DNA of 64,000 nt from positions 3,440,501-3,504,500 of the forward strand of contig NZ_CP089391.1 in the NCBI RefSeq assembly GCF_027594865.1, read 5' to 3'. The stretch is from Bradyrhizobium xenonodulans (GTDB lineage Bacteria > Pseudomonadota > Alphaproteobacteria > Rhizobiales > Xanthobacteraceae). The notes under the pieces are model-generated. The model saw only the letters and a program-made list of their open reading frames with translations. It ran no database searches and had not been told where the DNA came from. Position numbers and translations under genes: made by a program. This document shows, one piece after another, positions 55,285-63,690 of this stretch (positions are counted from its first letter, which is position 1; each line of letters opens with the position of its first letter).

Positions 55285-55743
55285 TCACGCCGGATAGGGC
55301 GTGCCGTCCTTGTGCAGGAAACGGCCGTCGGACGCCGGGCTCATCATGTCGACGTCGGAGCAGGTGATGAGATCGTCGGGTGAGCGCGAGCCGATTTCGA
55401 GATAGACGGCCATTGCATTTGATCGGTTGATCATGTGATGGCCGTTGCCGCTTGCCTTCGGGAATGCGGCGCAATCGCCCGCGTGCAGCACGGTTTCGCC
55501 GCCGTCCTCGATCAGCGTCACTTCGCCTTCGAGCACATGGACGAACTCATCTTCATGCGAATGCCAGTGCCGCTGGCTCGACCAGCCGCCCGGCGGCAGG
55601 CGCATCAGGTTGACGCCGAAATCAGCCAGTTCCCCGGCATCGCCGAGCCGCTGCCGGATACGCTCGGCGCAAGGCGCGTTGAAGGGCGCCGGGTAGCCGG
55701 AGCCTTTGCGGGCTGGCACGGCCGCGATGTCGATCTTCGGCAT
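55285..55743 (-). CDS. Cupin domain protein
   Basis: 152 residues. Metal-site cupin motifs are visible: SSQRHWHSHEDEFVHVLEGE (His, His, Glu) and AGDCAAFPKASGNGHHMINRS (His). One barrel of unknown substrate, possibly a dioxygenase or isomerase-like protein. ATG 55743 (MPKIDIAAV) starts the conserved part. Confidence 0.85.
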   Translation of the reverse strand: MPKIDIAAVPARKGSGYPAPFNAPCAERIRQRLGDAGELADFGVNLMRLPPGGWSSQRHWHSHEDEFVHVLEGEVTLIEDGGETVLHAGDCAAFPKASGNGHHMINRSNAMAVYLEIGSRSPDDLITCSDVDMMSPASDGRFLHKDGTPYPA

Positions 55744-56087
55744 GGATGCTTCCCTGGAATTCGCTGTGGGGCGGCTCTTCGCGGCGGACGCCGAACGCGG
55801 CCACAGACATGGCCGCAACCGCGTGGCGCGAGGTCGACGGGAGCTGATGAGCGGGACGATGCTCATCGTGCCGGTGTTTTGCCCGACGTGTCAAATCGGG
55901 TTCCCGCATCGCACGTCGCCGGCATCGTAAGTCATTGATGTCGCAGAGGCCGGCTACTGTGCATGGGGTTGTTTTCGACTTTTTTGTTGGCAGGTTCCAA
56001 AAGGGTGCGGCAAAAATGACGCCGCACTGTCGGCCGGCGCTGTTCCCATTCGTCTTCCAAGTGAGACAGACCTGACGGGAGACCAAC
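55744..56087. other. Divergent intergenic region without a gene
   Basis: 344 bases between the cupin and the MFS gene. Apart from a 7-bp hairpin GTGCGGC/GCCGCAC (56005-56027), which would lie in the MFS leader, I see no feature. Confidence 0.45.
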
Positions 56088-57308
56088 ATGAACACTTCCT
56101 CCTATCGCTGGGTGATCGTCGCCGCCGGCGGCCTGCTCGGCTGCGTCGCGATCGGCGGCATGTTTTCGCTGCCGGTGTTCCTGCAGCCGATCGCAAAGGA
56201 TACCGGCTGGTCGGTGACCGGCATTTCCAGCGCGATGACGATCGGCTTTCTGGCAATGGCCTTCACCAGCATGGCCTGGGGCACGCTGACGGATAGGCTC
56301 GGGCCGCTGCCGGTGGTGCTGACGGGATCGACCGTGCTGTCGCTGAGCCTGTTCGCGGCCAGCCACGCCACCTCGCTGCTCGCGTTCCAGTTCCTGTTCG
56401 GCCTCTTGGTCGGCGCCTCCTGTGCGGCGATCTTCGCCCCGATGATGGCGACGGTTACCGGCTGGTTCGACACCCATCGCAGCCTCGCCGTCTCGCTGGT
56501 CTCGGCCGGCATGGGCATGGCGCCGATGACGATGGCGCCGCTCGCGGCCTGGCTCGTCTCCGGCCATGACTGGCGCACCTCGATGCAGATCGTGGCGCTG
56601 GTGGTCGGCGCCATCATGATTCCGGTCTCGTTCGTGGTACGCCGTCCGCCGGCGCTTGCACACGCCGTGGCCGCACCAACGGGCGAGGGCGCCGCGCAGG
56701 GCGAGATGTCGATGGGCGAGGCGCTGCGCTCGCCGCAATTCATGATCCTGCTTGCCACCAATTTCTTCTGCTGCGCCACCCATTCCGGCCCGATCATCCA
56801 CACCGTCTCCTATGCCGTGAGCTGCGGCATTCCGCTGGTCGCGGCGGTGACGATCTACAGCATTGAGGGTTTTGCCGGGATGGGCGGGCGCATCGCCTTC
56901 GGCCTGATGGGTGACCGCTTCGGCGCCAAGCGCGTGCTGGTGACGGGCCTGCTGCTCCAGGCGTTCGGCGCACTCGCCTATGCCTTCGCGCACCAGCTCG
57001 CGACGTTCTACGCGGTCGGCGCCGTCTTCGGCTTCATCTACGCCGGCACCATGCCGCTCTACGCGGTGCTGGTGCGTGAAAACTTTCCGCTGCGCATGAT
57101 GGGCACGGTGATCGGCGGCACCGCGATGGCCGGCAGCCTCGGCATGGCCACCGGTCCGCTCGCCGGCGGCCTGATCTACGACGCCTTCTCCAGCTACGCC
57201 TGGCTCTACATCCTCTCCTGGGCGATGGGCCTGGGTGCGTTCCTGATGGCGATGAACTTCCGGCCGTTCGCGAAGCCGCGGGGTGAGGTGGTGCCGGCGG
57301 CGGCGTGA
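56088..57308 (+). CDS. MFS transporter, oxalate/formate antiporter-like
   Basis: 406 residues with 12 membrane helices. GTLTDRLGPLPVVL is motif A; the second-half copy is FGLMGDRFGAKRVLV. The pattern resembles the monocarboxylate/OFA branch of MFS, so a small organic acid is a reasonable substrate. ATG 56088 starts directly at helix 1. Confidence 0.9.
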   Translation: MNTSSYRWVIVAAGGLLGCVAIGGMFSLPVFLQPIAKDTGWSVTGISSAMTIGFLAMAFTSMAWGTLTDRLGPLPVVLTGSTVLSLSLFAASHATSLLAFQFLFGLLVGASCAAIFAPMMATVTGWFDTHRSLAVSLVSAGMGMAPMTMAPLAAWLVSGHDWRTSMQIVALVVGAIMIPVSFVVRRPPALAHAVAAPTGEGAAQGEMSMGEALRSPQFMILLATNFFCCATHSGPIIHTVSYAVSCGIPLVAAVTIYSIEGFAGMGGRIAFGLMGDRFGAKRVLVTGLLLQAFGALAYAFAHQLATFYAVGAVFGFIYAGTMPLYAVLVRENFPLRMMGTVIGGTAMAGSLGMATGPLAGGLIYDAFSSYAWLYILSWAMGLGAFLMAMNFRPFAKPRGEVVPAAA

Positions 57309-57321
57309 AGCAGGGGGCTCG

Positions 57322-57954
57322 TCAGCCGCGCTCGTTCTGCCGTGCCCTCTGATAGTGCCGGTGCGCCTTGGCGCGGTTTCCGCAATCGCCCATCGCGCAC
57401 CATCGCCGGTTTTGTGCGCGGCTTTCGTCGACAAAGAGCCAACCGCATCCGCGGTCATCCTCGCATTGCTTCACGCGATGCGCCCGCGGCCCTGTCATCA
57501 GCGCGGCCGCCGAAATGATGATCGGCTTGAGCCAGTCGAGGCCGTCGCCCTCGGGTCGCAGGTTCCATGTGACGTCACCGGAATCCCATGCGAGCGCCGC
57601 CGCCGGCATCGTCCGGGCAAGCATCCGGTTGAAGGCCTCGAGGGCCTCGCGGGGAGGCGCGCGGCGTCTTATCCGGGCGACGAGAATCTCGTAGATCGCC
57701 TCGCGCAGAGTGATCGCTTCGCAATACGCCGCCTCGCAGCGTGCGACGTCGGCCCGCCACGCCGACCGGATTCGTTTCAGATCGCGCGCACTTCCAACCC
57801 CGCTTCCTCCGAGCCACGTCAGCAATGCGCCGGCGTCGGCAAGCCGTTCCTCGGAGGGATCGCGCAACCGCCAAGCCGCCGTGTTGACGAAACGGATCGC
57901 CAGCTCTTCGCCGCCCTCCTTCTCGCGGGACCTGTCAGTTTGTTGGGAACGCAA
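57322..57954 (-). CDS. CGNR zinc-finger (ABATE) regulator
   Basis: 210 residues. The N-terminal ABATE domain is followed by a C-terminal CGNR zinc finger with four cysteines (CEDDRGCGWLF ... WCAMGDCGNRAKAHRHY). These are putative transcription factors. The only possible start near the conserved N terminus is TTG 57954. It is divergent from the EamA exporter gene with 49 nt between, so it probably controls that gene. Confidence 0.87.
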   Translation of the reverse strand: MRSQQTDRSREKEGGEELAIRFVNTAAWRLRDPSEERLADAGALLTWLGGSGVGSARDLKRIRSAWRADVARCEAAYCEAITLREAIYEILVARIRRRAPPREALEAFNRMLARTMPAAALAWDSGDVTWNLRPEGDGLDWLKPIIISAAALMTGPRAHRVKQCEDDRGCGWLFVDESRAQNRRWCAMGDCGNRAKAHRHYQRARQNERG

Positions 57955-57975
57955 ACGGCACCTGCAAGGTTTGTC

Positions 57976-57993
57976 TAACCATATAACAGGTTA
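57976..57993. promoter_or_regulatory. Inverted repeat between CGNR regulator and EamA gene
   Basis: TAACC and GGTTA separated by eight AT-rich bases (ATATAACA) in the 49-nt divergent gap. Possible operator overlapping a -10 element; arms are short. Confidence 0.35.
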
Positions 57994-58003
57994 TGAGCTG
58001 ATT

Positions 58004-58951
58004 ATGCCGCCTTCAAGTGTGCATTTGGCGATCGTCTCGGCGTTTGCCGCCATCTACCTCGTCTGGGGCTCGACCTATCTTGCGCTCGCGCTTGCCCTGC
58101 AATCCCTGCCGCCATTCACGCTGATGGCGGCGCGCTGCTTGATGGGCGGCGCCATCCTGTTCGGCGCCGCACGCGCGGCCGGCGCATCCTCGCCGCCGCG
58201 GAAGACCTGCCTCGTCGCCATGATCTGCGGCGTGCTTTTCTTCGTCGGATGCCACGGCGTGCTGGCCTACGCCCAGCAGCGGGTGCATTCGGGGCTTGCT
58301 GCGGTGCTGCTCGCAACCATTCCGCTCTGGATCGTGCTGTTGCAGGTCATCTTTCCCGGCAGCGAGCGGCCAAACTGGAAGACCGTGGCGTTCCTCATTC
58401 CCGGTGTCGCGGGGGTTGCGCTGATTGCGTCCCATGAAGCGTCCGCCGGCAGGGACGGGCTGCGCGCGAGCGACGTCCTTCTGCTGCTTGGCGCAGCACT
58501 GTCCTGGGCCGCCGGGACATTCGTGTCCGAGCGCCATTCCGGAACCTCCTCGCCTGTCGCGCTGTCCGGCCTGGAGCTGCTCGCCGGCGGCGTGGTGTTG
58601 CTGGCGATTGGCGCGGCGCGCGGCGAGCTCGGCGGGCTGCATCTGTCCAGCATATCGGCCGCATCGATTGCAGGCTGGACCTACCTGACCTTGATGGGCA
58701 CCGTCGTCGCCTTCGCAGCCTATATCTGGCTGCTCAAGCAGGTGCCGTCCACGCTGGTTTCGACCTACACTTTCGTCAATCCGATTATTGCGGTGCTGCT
58801 CGGCTGGGCGTTTCTCGGCGAGACGCCGTCGCTGTGGATGCTGGCCGGGGCCGCCCTGGTCATTGCTTCCGTTGCAGGTCTGCTTCTCGCGCGAAGCAAA
58901 TCACAAGGGAGGGCGAACAGATCATGGTCGGTGCAGCTATCCGAGGGCTAA
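58004..58951 (+). CDS. EamA/DMT family exporter
   Basis: 315 residues, ten membrane helices in two EamA repeats: AAIYLVWGSTYLALALALQSLPPF at the start, and TYTFVNPIIAVLLGWAFLGE in the second half, the typical RhaT/YedA-type endings. It exports metabolites or amino acids. ATG 58004 begins at helix 1. Stop overlaps the convergent NTF2-like gene by 4 nt. Confidence 0.9.
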   Translation: MPPSSVHLAIVSAFAAIYLVWGSTYLALALALQSLPPFTLMAARCLMGGAILFGAARAAGASSPPRKTCLVAMICGVLFFVGCHGVLAYAQQRVHSGLAAVLLATIPLWIVLLQVIFPGSERPNWKTVAFLIPGVAGVALIASHEASAGRDGLRASDVLLLLGAALSWAAGTFVSERHSGTSSPVALSGLELLAGGVVLLAIGAARGELGGLHLSSISAASIAGWTYLTLMGTVVAFAAYIWLLKQVPSTLVSTYTFVNPIIAVLLGWAFLGETPSLWMLAGAALVIASVAGLLLARSKSQGRANRSWSVQLSEG

Positions 58952-59334
58952 AGCTGCGCCTCGATCGTGGCCTTGTCGACGACGGACCATACCTGCTGGA
59001 TCTTTCCGTCGCTGAACTCGTAGAACACGTTCTCGCAGAATGACACGCGCTTGCCGTTGACGGCAAGCCCCAGGAATGTCCCGACCGGCTTGCAATCGAA
59101 TTTGAGCCGGACCGCGATGCGGGGTGGATCGCTTATCAGCAGTTCGATGTTGAAGCGCAGATCCGGAATCTCGCGAAAATCCCGCTCCAGCATCGCGCGA
59201 TAGCCCGTCAGCCCGAATGGCCGCGCGTTGTGGGCGACGTCATCATGCACGAACTGCCCGAGCGCCGGCCAATCCTGCCGGTTCAGGCAGGCGATGTAGT
59301 CGCGGTAGAAACTGGCAAGGTCGTCTCTGGTCAC
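58948..59334 (-). CDS. SnoaL-like ester cyclase / NTF2-like protein
   Basis: 128 residues. YRDYIACLNRQDWPALGQFVHDDVAHNARPFG and RFNIELLISDPPRIAVRLKFDC are typical of SnoaL-like ester cyclases. Substrate unknown. It follows the LysR gene by 16 nt on the same strand and may be cotranscribed with it. Confidence 0.87.
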   Translation of the reverse strand: MTRDDLASFYRDYIACLNRQDWPALGQFVHDDVAHNARPFGLTGYRAMLERDFREIPDLRFNIELLISDPPRIAVRLKFDCKPVGTFLGLAVNGKRVSFCENVFYEFSDGKIQQVWSVVDKATIEAQL

Positions 59335-59350
59335 GGCAGGGTCCTCCGGC

Positions 59351-60241
59351 TTACCCGCGCCGCCGCAGATGCTCGATCAGCGCGCGCAGCTTCGGTGCAA
59401 CATTGCGGCGGCTCGGGTAGTAGAGATAGAAGCCGGCAAAGGCGGGGCAATAGTCTTCCAGGATCGGCACCAACTCGCCGCGCGCAAACGCTGGACGAAA
59501 GCTCGCCTCCATGCCGAAGGTGATGCCGGCGCCGGCCACCGCCAGCTTGATCATCAGTGCCATGTCGTTGGTGGTGATCTCAGGTGCGACCGCGACGCTG
59601 AACTCCTTGCCGCTATCCGCAAACTCCCAGCGATAGGGCGGGGCGTTCGGCGCCGGGCGCCAGCCGATGCAGCGAAAGGAGGCGAGCTCGGACGGGTGCG
59701 AGGGGACGCCAAAACGGTCGCGGAAATCAGGCGCGCAGACCGCGAGCTGGCGTTCGTCGCCGGCGATCGGCACCGCGACCATGTCCTGCTCGATGACTTC
59801 GCCGAGGCGGACGCCGGCGTCGTAGCCCGCGGCGACGATGTCGAATTCCGCGTCGGTCACGGTGATGTCGAGCTGCACCTCCGGATTGGTTGCCGTGAAG
59901 GCCGCCAGAAACGGGCCCGACAGAAAATGCTCGGCAATGGAGGAGACCGCGAGCCGCAAAAGTCCGCGCGGCCGCCCGCGCAACGCCTCGGTGCTATCGA
60001 GGGCGGCGCGCATGTCGGCGATGGCAGGGGCGACCTCCGCATGAAGCCGCTCGCCGGCCTCGGTCAGGCTGACGCTGCGCGTCGTGCGCTGGACCAGCGC
60101 GATGCCGAGGGTTTCCTCCAGCCGCCGGATCGTCTGGCTCACCGCCGAGCGGGTGACGCCGAGACGGTCCGCGGCGGCACGAAAATTCCGCTCTTCGGCG
60201 ACCAGCGCAAAGACGGCGAGGGCGTTGAGGTCAGGTTCCAT
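59351..60241 (-). CDS. LysR family transcriptional regulator
   Basis: 296 residues. Winged HTH (RNFRAAADRLGVTRSAVSQTI, residues 19-39) and an effector domain of the DsdC/CrgA-like group. Divergent from the SDR gene at 60347 across 105 nt, its likely target. Confidence 0.93.
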   Translation of the reverse strand: MEPDLNALAVFALVAEERNFRAAADRLGVTRSAVSQTIRRLEETLGIALVQRTTRSVSLTEAGERLHAEVAPAIADMRAALDSTEALRGRPRGLLRLAVSSIAEHFLSGPFLAAFTATNPEVQLDITVTDAEFDIVAAGYDAGVRLGEVIEQDMVAVPIAGDERQLAVCAPDFRDRFGVPSHPSELASFRCIGWRPAPNAPPYRWEFADSGKEFSVAVAPEITTNDMALMIKLAVAGAGITFGMEASFRPAFARGELVPILEDYCPAFAGFYLYYPSRRNVAPKLRALIEHLRRRG

Positions 60242-60346
60242 CGGTTAGCGCAACTTGTCAGTGTGGTTAGGTATTGTCGTCTTATCATGACAGCGGCGCC
60301 GGTCCATCTTCCCGTCATCACTTCGAACGCGACGGGAAAGAGCTTC

Positions 60347-61072
60347 ATGCCGATCGACAAAGTCATTCTCATCACCGGTGCCTCCAGCGGCATTGGCGCG
60401 GGCATCGCGCGCGAGCTGGCCGCGGCCGGCGCGAAAGTCCTGCTGGGCGCACGGCGCGCCGATCGACTGAAGGCGCTCGCGGCCGAACTGAATGCGGCAG
60501 GCGGAACGGCGCTCGCGCATCCGCTCGACGTCACCGACCGCGCCAGTGTTGCCGCCTTTGCGGACGCCGCGCGCGGCGCCTGGGGCCGTGTCGACGTCAT
60601 CGTCAACAATGCCGGCGTGATGCCGCTGTCGCTGATGGCCTCGCTGAAGGTCGAGGAGTGGGACCGGATGGTCGACGTCAACATCAAGGGCGTGCTCTAC
60701 GGCATCGCGGCCGTGCTGCCGGAGATGGCGGCGCGCGGTTCGGGTCAGGTCATCAACATCGCCTCGATCGGTGCGCTGAGCGTGGTGCCGACAGCGGCGG
60801 TTTACTGCGCGAGCAAATATGCGGTACGAGCGATTTCGGATGGCCTGCGCCAGGAGCACGACAACATCCGCGTCACCTGCGTCCACCCCGGCGTGGTCGA
60901 GAGCGAGCTCGCCGACACCATCACCGATCCCGTGGCGGCCGCGGCAATGAAGACCTATCGTGCGATTGCGCTGCGGCCGGATGCCATCGCCCGCGCGGTG
61001 CGCTTCGCCATCGAGCAGCCCGATGATGTCGACGTCAACGAGATCGTCGTGCGCCCGACCCGGACGACGTGA
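60347..61072 (+). CDS. SDR family oxidoreductase (YdfG-like)
   Basis: 241 residues, classical SDR: ITGASSGIGAGIARELA, ARRADR (Arg pair for NADPH), VNNAGVM, catalytic YCASK, and the VHPGVVESELADTI block. Similar enzymes reduce beta-hydroxy or keto groups of small acids. ATG 60347 has GGGAAAG upstream; ATG 60286 would add 20 residues. The divergent LysR gene is its likely regulator. Confidence 0.92.
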   Translation: MPIDKVILITGASSGIGAGIARELAAAGAKVLLGARRADRLKALAAELNAAGGTALAHPLDVTDRASVAAFADAARGAWGRVDVIVNNAGVMPLSLMASLKVEEWDRMVDVNIKGVLYGIAAVLPEMAARGSGQVINIASIGALSVVPTAAVYCASKYAVRAISDGLRQEHDNIRVTCVHPGVVESELADTITDPVAAAAMKTYRAIALRPDAIARAVRFAIEQPDDVDVNEIVVRPTRTT

Positions 61073-61088
61073 CGAGACCCCATTCGCA

Positions 61089-61961
61089 TCAGATGCGTTT
61101 CTCGAAAAACAGGTCCGGGTAGGGATCGTCGTTGAACCGCGGAATTTCCCTCCACCCCGTCTTGCGGTAGAGCTGGCCGGCCTCGGCGAGCGCGCTGTTG
61201 GTGTCGAGCCGCAGCAGTGCGATGCCGAGCTCGCGCCCAGCATCTTCGGCCGTGTCCATCAGGCGCTGGCCGAGCCGCAATCCGCGCGCGGCGGGAGCGA
61301 CCCAGAGACGCTTGATCTCGGCGTAGCCGTGATCGGTTCCCTTCAACCCGACGCAGCCGATCGGCAGCGTGTCCGACATCGCAACGATGAACGTGCCGCG
61401 CGGCCGGCGCATGTCCTTGGCGTTGGGGTCGCGCGACAGCGACACGTCAAAACCCTGTTTGAAGCGGCGGCCGAGCTCGGCGTAATATTCGCCGAGGCAA
61501 TAGCGTGCCTCGTCGCTGCGCGGATCCATCTCGTCCAGCGAGATGCGCTCGCGCGTCAATGCGGAGGCGATCAGATCCATCGCCGCCAGCAGCGCCTCGG
61601 CTTGCGAATGTTGCGCGAGGAACCCCTCGGCCTGCTTGTTTGACAGCGCCTCATAGGCCGCGAACTCGCGCCGGCCGGTGCGCGTCAGCGTGGCAACGCG
61701 ACGGCGTGCATCGTCGGCATGCGCGGTGGTTTCGATCAGCCCTTCGTCCTCGAGGCTGCGGAGCAGCCGGCTCATCAGCCCGGAATCCAGGCCGAGATAG
61801 TCGCGGATATCGGCCACGTCCGAGCGGCCCTGTCCGATCGCATTGAGCACACGCGCGGCACCCAGCGGCCGGCCGCGTCCGAGGAATGAATTATCGAGCG
61901 CGCCGACGGCGGAGGTGACGGCGCGATTGAAGCGGCGAACGCGGGAAACGGGGTCGAGCAT
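61089..61961 (-). CDS. MarR-GNAT fusion protein
   Basis: 290 residues. MarR winged helix at about 1-140 (DIRDYLGLDSGLMSRLLRSLEDEGLI; wing DDARRRVATLT) joined to a GNAT acetyltransferase at about 150-290 (FIVAMSDTLPIGCVGLKG; RLWVAPAARGLRLGQRLMDTAE, the acetyl-CoA loop). Such fusions are known; they may acetylate a metabolite and sense it. Last gene on this strand after ohr and a cupin. Confidence 0.92.
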   Translation of the reverse strand: MLDPVSRVRRFNRAVTSAVGALDNSFLGRGRPLGAARVLNAIGQGRSDVADIRDYLGLDSGLMSRLLRSLEDEGLIETTAHADDARRRVATLTRTGRREFAAYEALSNKQAEGFLAQHSQAEALLAAMDLIASALTRERISLDEMDPRSDEARYCLGEYYAELGRRFKQGFDVSLSRDPNAKDMRRPRGTFIVAMSDTLPIGCVGLKGTDHGYAEIKRLWVAPAARGLRLGQRLMDTAEDAGRELGIALLRLDTNSALAEAGQLYRKTGWREIPRFNDDPYPDLFFEKRI

Positions 61962-62013
61962 GATGTCGGACTTTAGTCAGATATTATTCCCGGGTCAATG
62001 GCGGCAGTGTTTC

Positions 62014-62427
62014 TCACTTCGCCAGCGTGAGCAGCGCCTTGTCCTTCTCGACGATATAGGTCGCAAGCTCGCTTGCCGTGTCGTTGCCGACATTCTTCGC
62101 CGCATGCACCGTTCCGGCCGGAACGAACAGCACGTCGCCGGCCTTCAGCGTCACCGGCGGCTTGCCTTCGACGTCATATTCGATGGCGCCCGCCAGCACG
62201 TAGATGATCTCTTCGCCCGGATGGGTGTGCCGGCCGAACGCCGCGCCGGGGGCGAGGTCGACGCGCACCTGCACGGCTTCGTGCCCGGGCGCACTGAGAT
62301 CGTGGCGCTGGAGGTCGGTGCGCGTGACGCCGGCCGGCTGCGCCGCAGCGGGCAGGGTGACGAGATTGGCGGCGAGCACGGCTGCGCTCGCCAGCACGCG
62401 CAGGGGTCGCAAAAGTCGGTAGCTCAT
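62014..62427 (-). CDS. Exported cupin domain protein
   Basis: 137 residues with a Sec signal peptide (1 to about 30, ending LPAAAQ). Cupin motifs are GRHTHPGEEIIYVLAG (His, His, Glu) and PAGTVHAAKNVG (His), so a metal site is complete. Periplasmic; substrate unknown. 78 nt after ohr on the same strand. Confidence 0.88.
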   Translation of the reverse strand: MSYRLLRPLRVLASAAVLAANLVTLPAAAQPAGVTRTDLQRHDLSAPGHEAVQVRVDLAPGAAFGRHTHPGEEIIYVLAGAIEYDVEGKPPVTLKAGDVLFVPAGTVHAAKNVGNDTASELATYIVEKDKALLTLAK

Positions 62428-62505
62428 GATCGGCTCCTTGTGATCGCTCGATGGTCAGCGCCGCGCGAGCCCGGCCGGTCTCCGGCCGGTCCGCGTCGTG
62501 GCGTT

Positions 62506-62907
62506 TCAGGCGAGGGTGGTGGTCACCTCGATGTTGCCGTGCACCGCCTTGGAATAGGGGCAGATGCCGTGTGCGGCTTCGATCAATTCCTGCGCAATCG
62601 CGCGATCGATGCCGGGGACGCTGACGTCGAGACGGGCGCGCAGGAAGAAGGCGCCGCCCGCGTTGTTCAGATCGATCGTGGTCTCGACCGACGGCTCACT
62701 CGGCAGCTTGATCTTGCGCTGGGCGGCGGCAAGCCCGAGCGCGCCGAGGTAGCAGGCCGACCAGGCGGCGGCGAACAGATTTTCGGCGGCCGGGTGCGGC
62801 TGGGCCAGCTTGATGTCGAGCGAGCCGTCGCCCGAGCGCGCGGCGCCGTCGTGGCCGGAGGTGACGTGGGTCTTGCCGGAGAAGAGGAGCGTTGCAGCGG
62901 TGGTCAT
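62506..62907 (-). CDS. ohr: Organic hydroperoxide resistance protein
   Basis: 133 residues of the OsmC/Ohr family. The reactive pair is present: Cys52 in AACY-like SACYLGAL and Cys116 in GICPYSKA. The enzyme reduces organic hydroperoxides with lipoyl or thiol donors. Divergent from the OhrR-type gene; two 15-bp boxes lie between them. Confidence 0.95.
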   Translation of the reverse strand: MTTAATLLFSGKTHVTSGHDGAARSGDGSLDIKLAQPHPAAENLFAAAWSACYLGALGLAAAQRKIKLPSEPSVETTIDLNNAGGAFFLRARLDVSVPGIDRAIAQELIEAAHGICPYSKAVHGNIEVTTTLA

Positions 62908-62938
62908 GGTCGTATCCCTTCGTTGGATTAAGATCGTG

Positions 62939-62953
62939 TCCGATCTAATCGGA
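62939..62953. promoter_or_regulatory. OhrR-type operator box 1
   Basis: TCCGATCTAATCGGA, a 15-bp inverted repeat 31 nt before the ohr start, followed by TGCGATGT. Same extended sequence as box 2. Confidence 0.75.
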
Positions 62954-62995
62954 TGCGATGTGAAATAGAGCCGCCATCTCCGGTGGTCAAGCTCT

Positions 62996-63010
62996 TCCGA
63001 TTTAATCGGA
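62996..63010. promoter_or_regulatory. OhrR-type operator box 2
   Basis: TCCGATTTAATCGGA followed by TGCGATTT; centre-to-centre distance to box 1 is 57 nt. It lies 44 nt before the GTG start of ohrR and would allow autoregulation. Confidence 0.75.
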
Positions 63011-63054
63011 TGCGATTTATATGGATTGGCAGATCACGAATTGCGGAGGTTCCC

Positions 63055-63525
63055 GTGGCCCGTTCCCCCAAAACCGCCGGCAAAGGCCGGAAACTGTCGA
63101 ATTTCCTGTGCTTTGCGATCTATTCGGCCAATCTCGCCTTCGGCCGGGCTTATAAGCCGCTGCTGGACAAGGTCGGGCTGACCTACACCCAATACATCGC
63201 CATGGTGGCGCTGTCGGACGAGGACGTCCTGACCGTCAGCGCGCTCGGCGAGAAGCTGTTCCTGGAATCCAACACGCTGACGCCGATCCTGAAGAAGCTC
63301 GAGCAGATGGGCTTCATCAGGCGCCAGCGCGATCCCGCGGACGAGCGACAGGTGCGGGTGAGCCTGATGCCTGCGGGGCGCAAGCTGATCGAACAGGATC
63401 TCAGTGGATCCCTGATCGAGGCCACCGGCCTCGGCGACGATTTTCCGGTGGTGCAGAAGACGGTAAGCACACTGCGCGACAATCTGTTGCGCGCGACGAA
63501 CGCCGACGGCACGAAAAACCGCTGA
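63055..63525 (+). CDS. ohrR: MarR-family organic peroxide sensor OhrR
   Basis: 156 residues. The redox cysteine is Cys19 in LSNFLCFAIYSAN, the position of the OhrR sensor Cys; then TYTQYIAMVALSDED, LFLESNTLTPILKKLEQMGFI and the wing DERQVRVSL. Oxidation of Cys19 would free the ohr promoter. GTG 63055 is chosen because GGAGG lies 5 nt before it; the frame further upstream runs through the operator boxes. Confidence 0.93.
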   Translation: MARSPKTAGKGRKLSNFLCFAIYSANLAFGRAYKPLLDKVGLTYTQYIAMVALSDEDVLTVSALGEKLFLESNTLTPILKKLEQMGFIRRQRDPADERQVRVSLMPAGRKLIEQDLSGSLIEATGLGDDFPVVQKTVSTLRDNLLRATNADGTKNR

Positions 63526-63690
63526 TCCCGGACGCGCCGCTTCTCCGCTCGTCGATGGCCTGGGTTTCGGACCGGATCAGCTTGATATCCTGGTCGGCGG
63601 CCCGATCTTCTAAATCGAATCCAGAACCGGCAGTATATCGGGGAATCTCAATGTCGCCGCGAGCAAGCTGAGTGCTGCACGCGGAGACCG

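Noticed and set aside
55932..57458. A 508-codon minus-strand frame opposite the MFS gene
   Set aside because: Low-complexity His/Arg-rich product, antisense of a membrane protein.
59369..60346. In-frame extension of the SDR gene upstream across the LysR gene
   Set aside because: The extension is the antisense of a clear LysR gene; the SDR domain starts at 60347 with a ribosome site.
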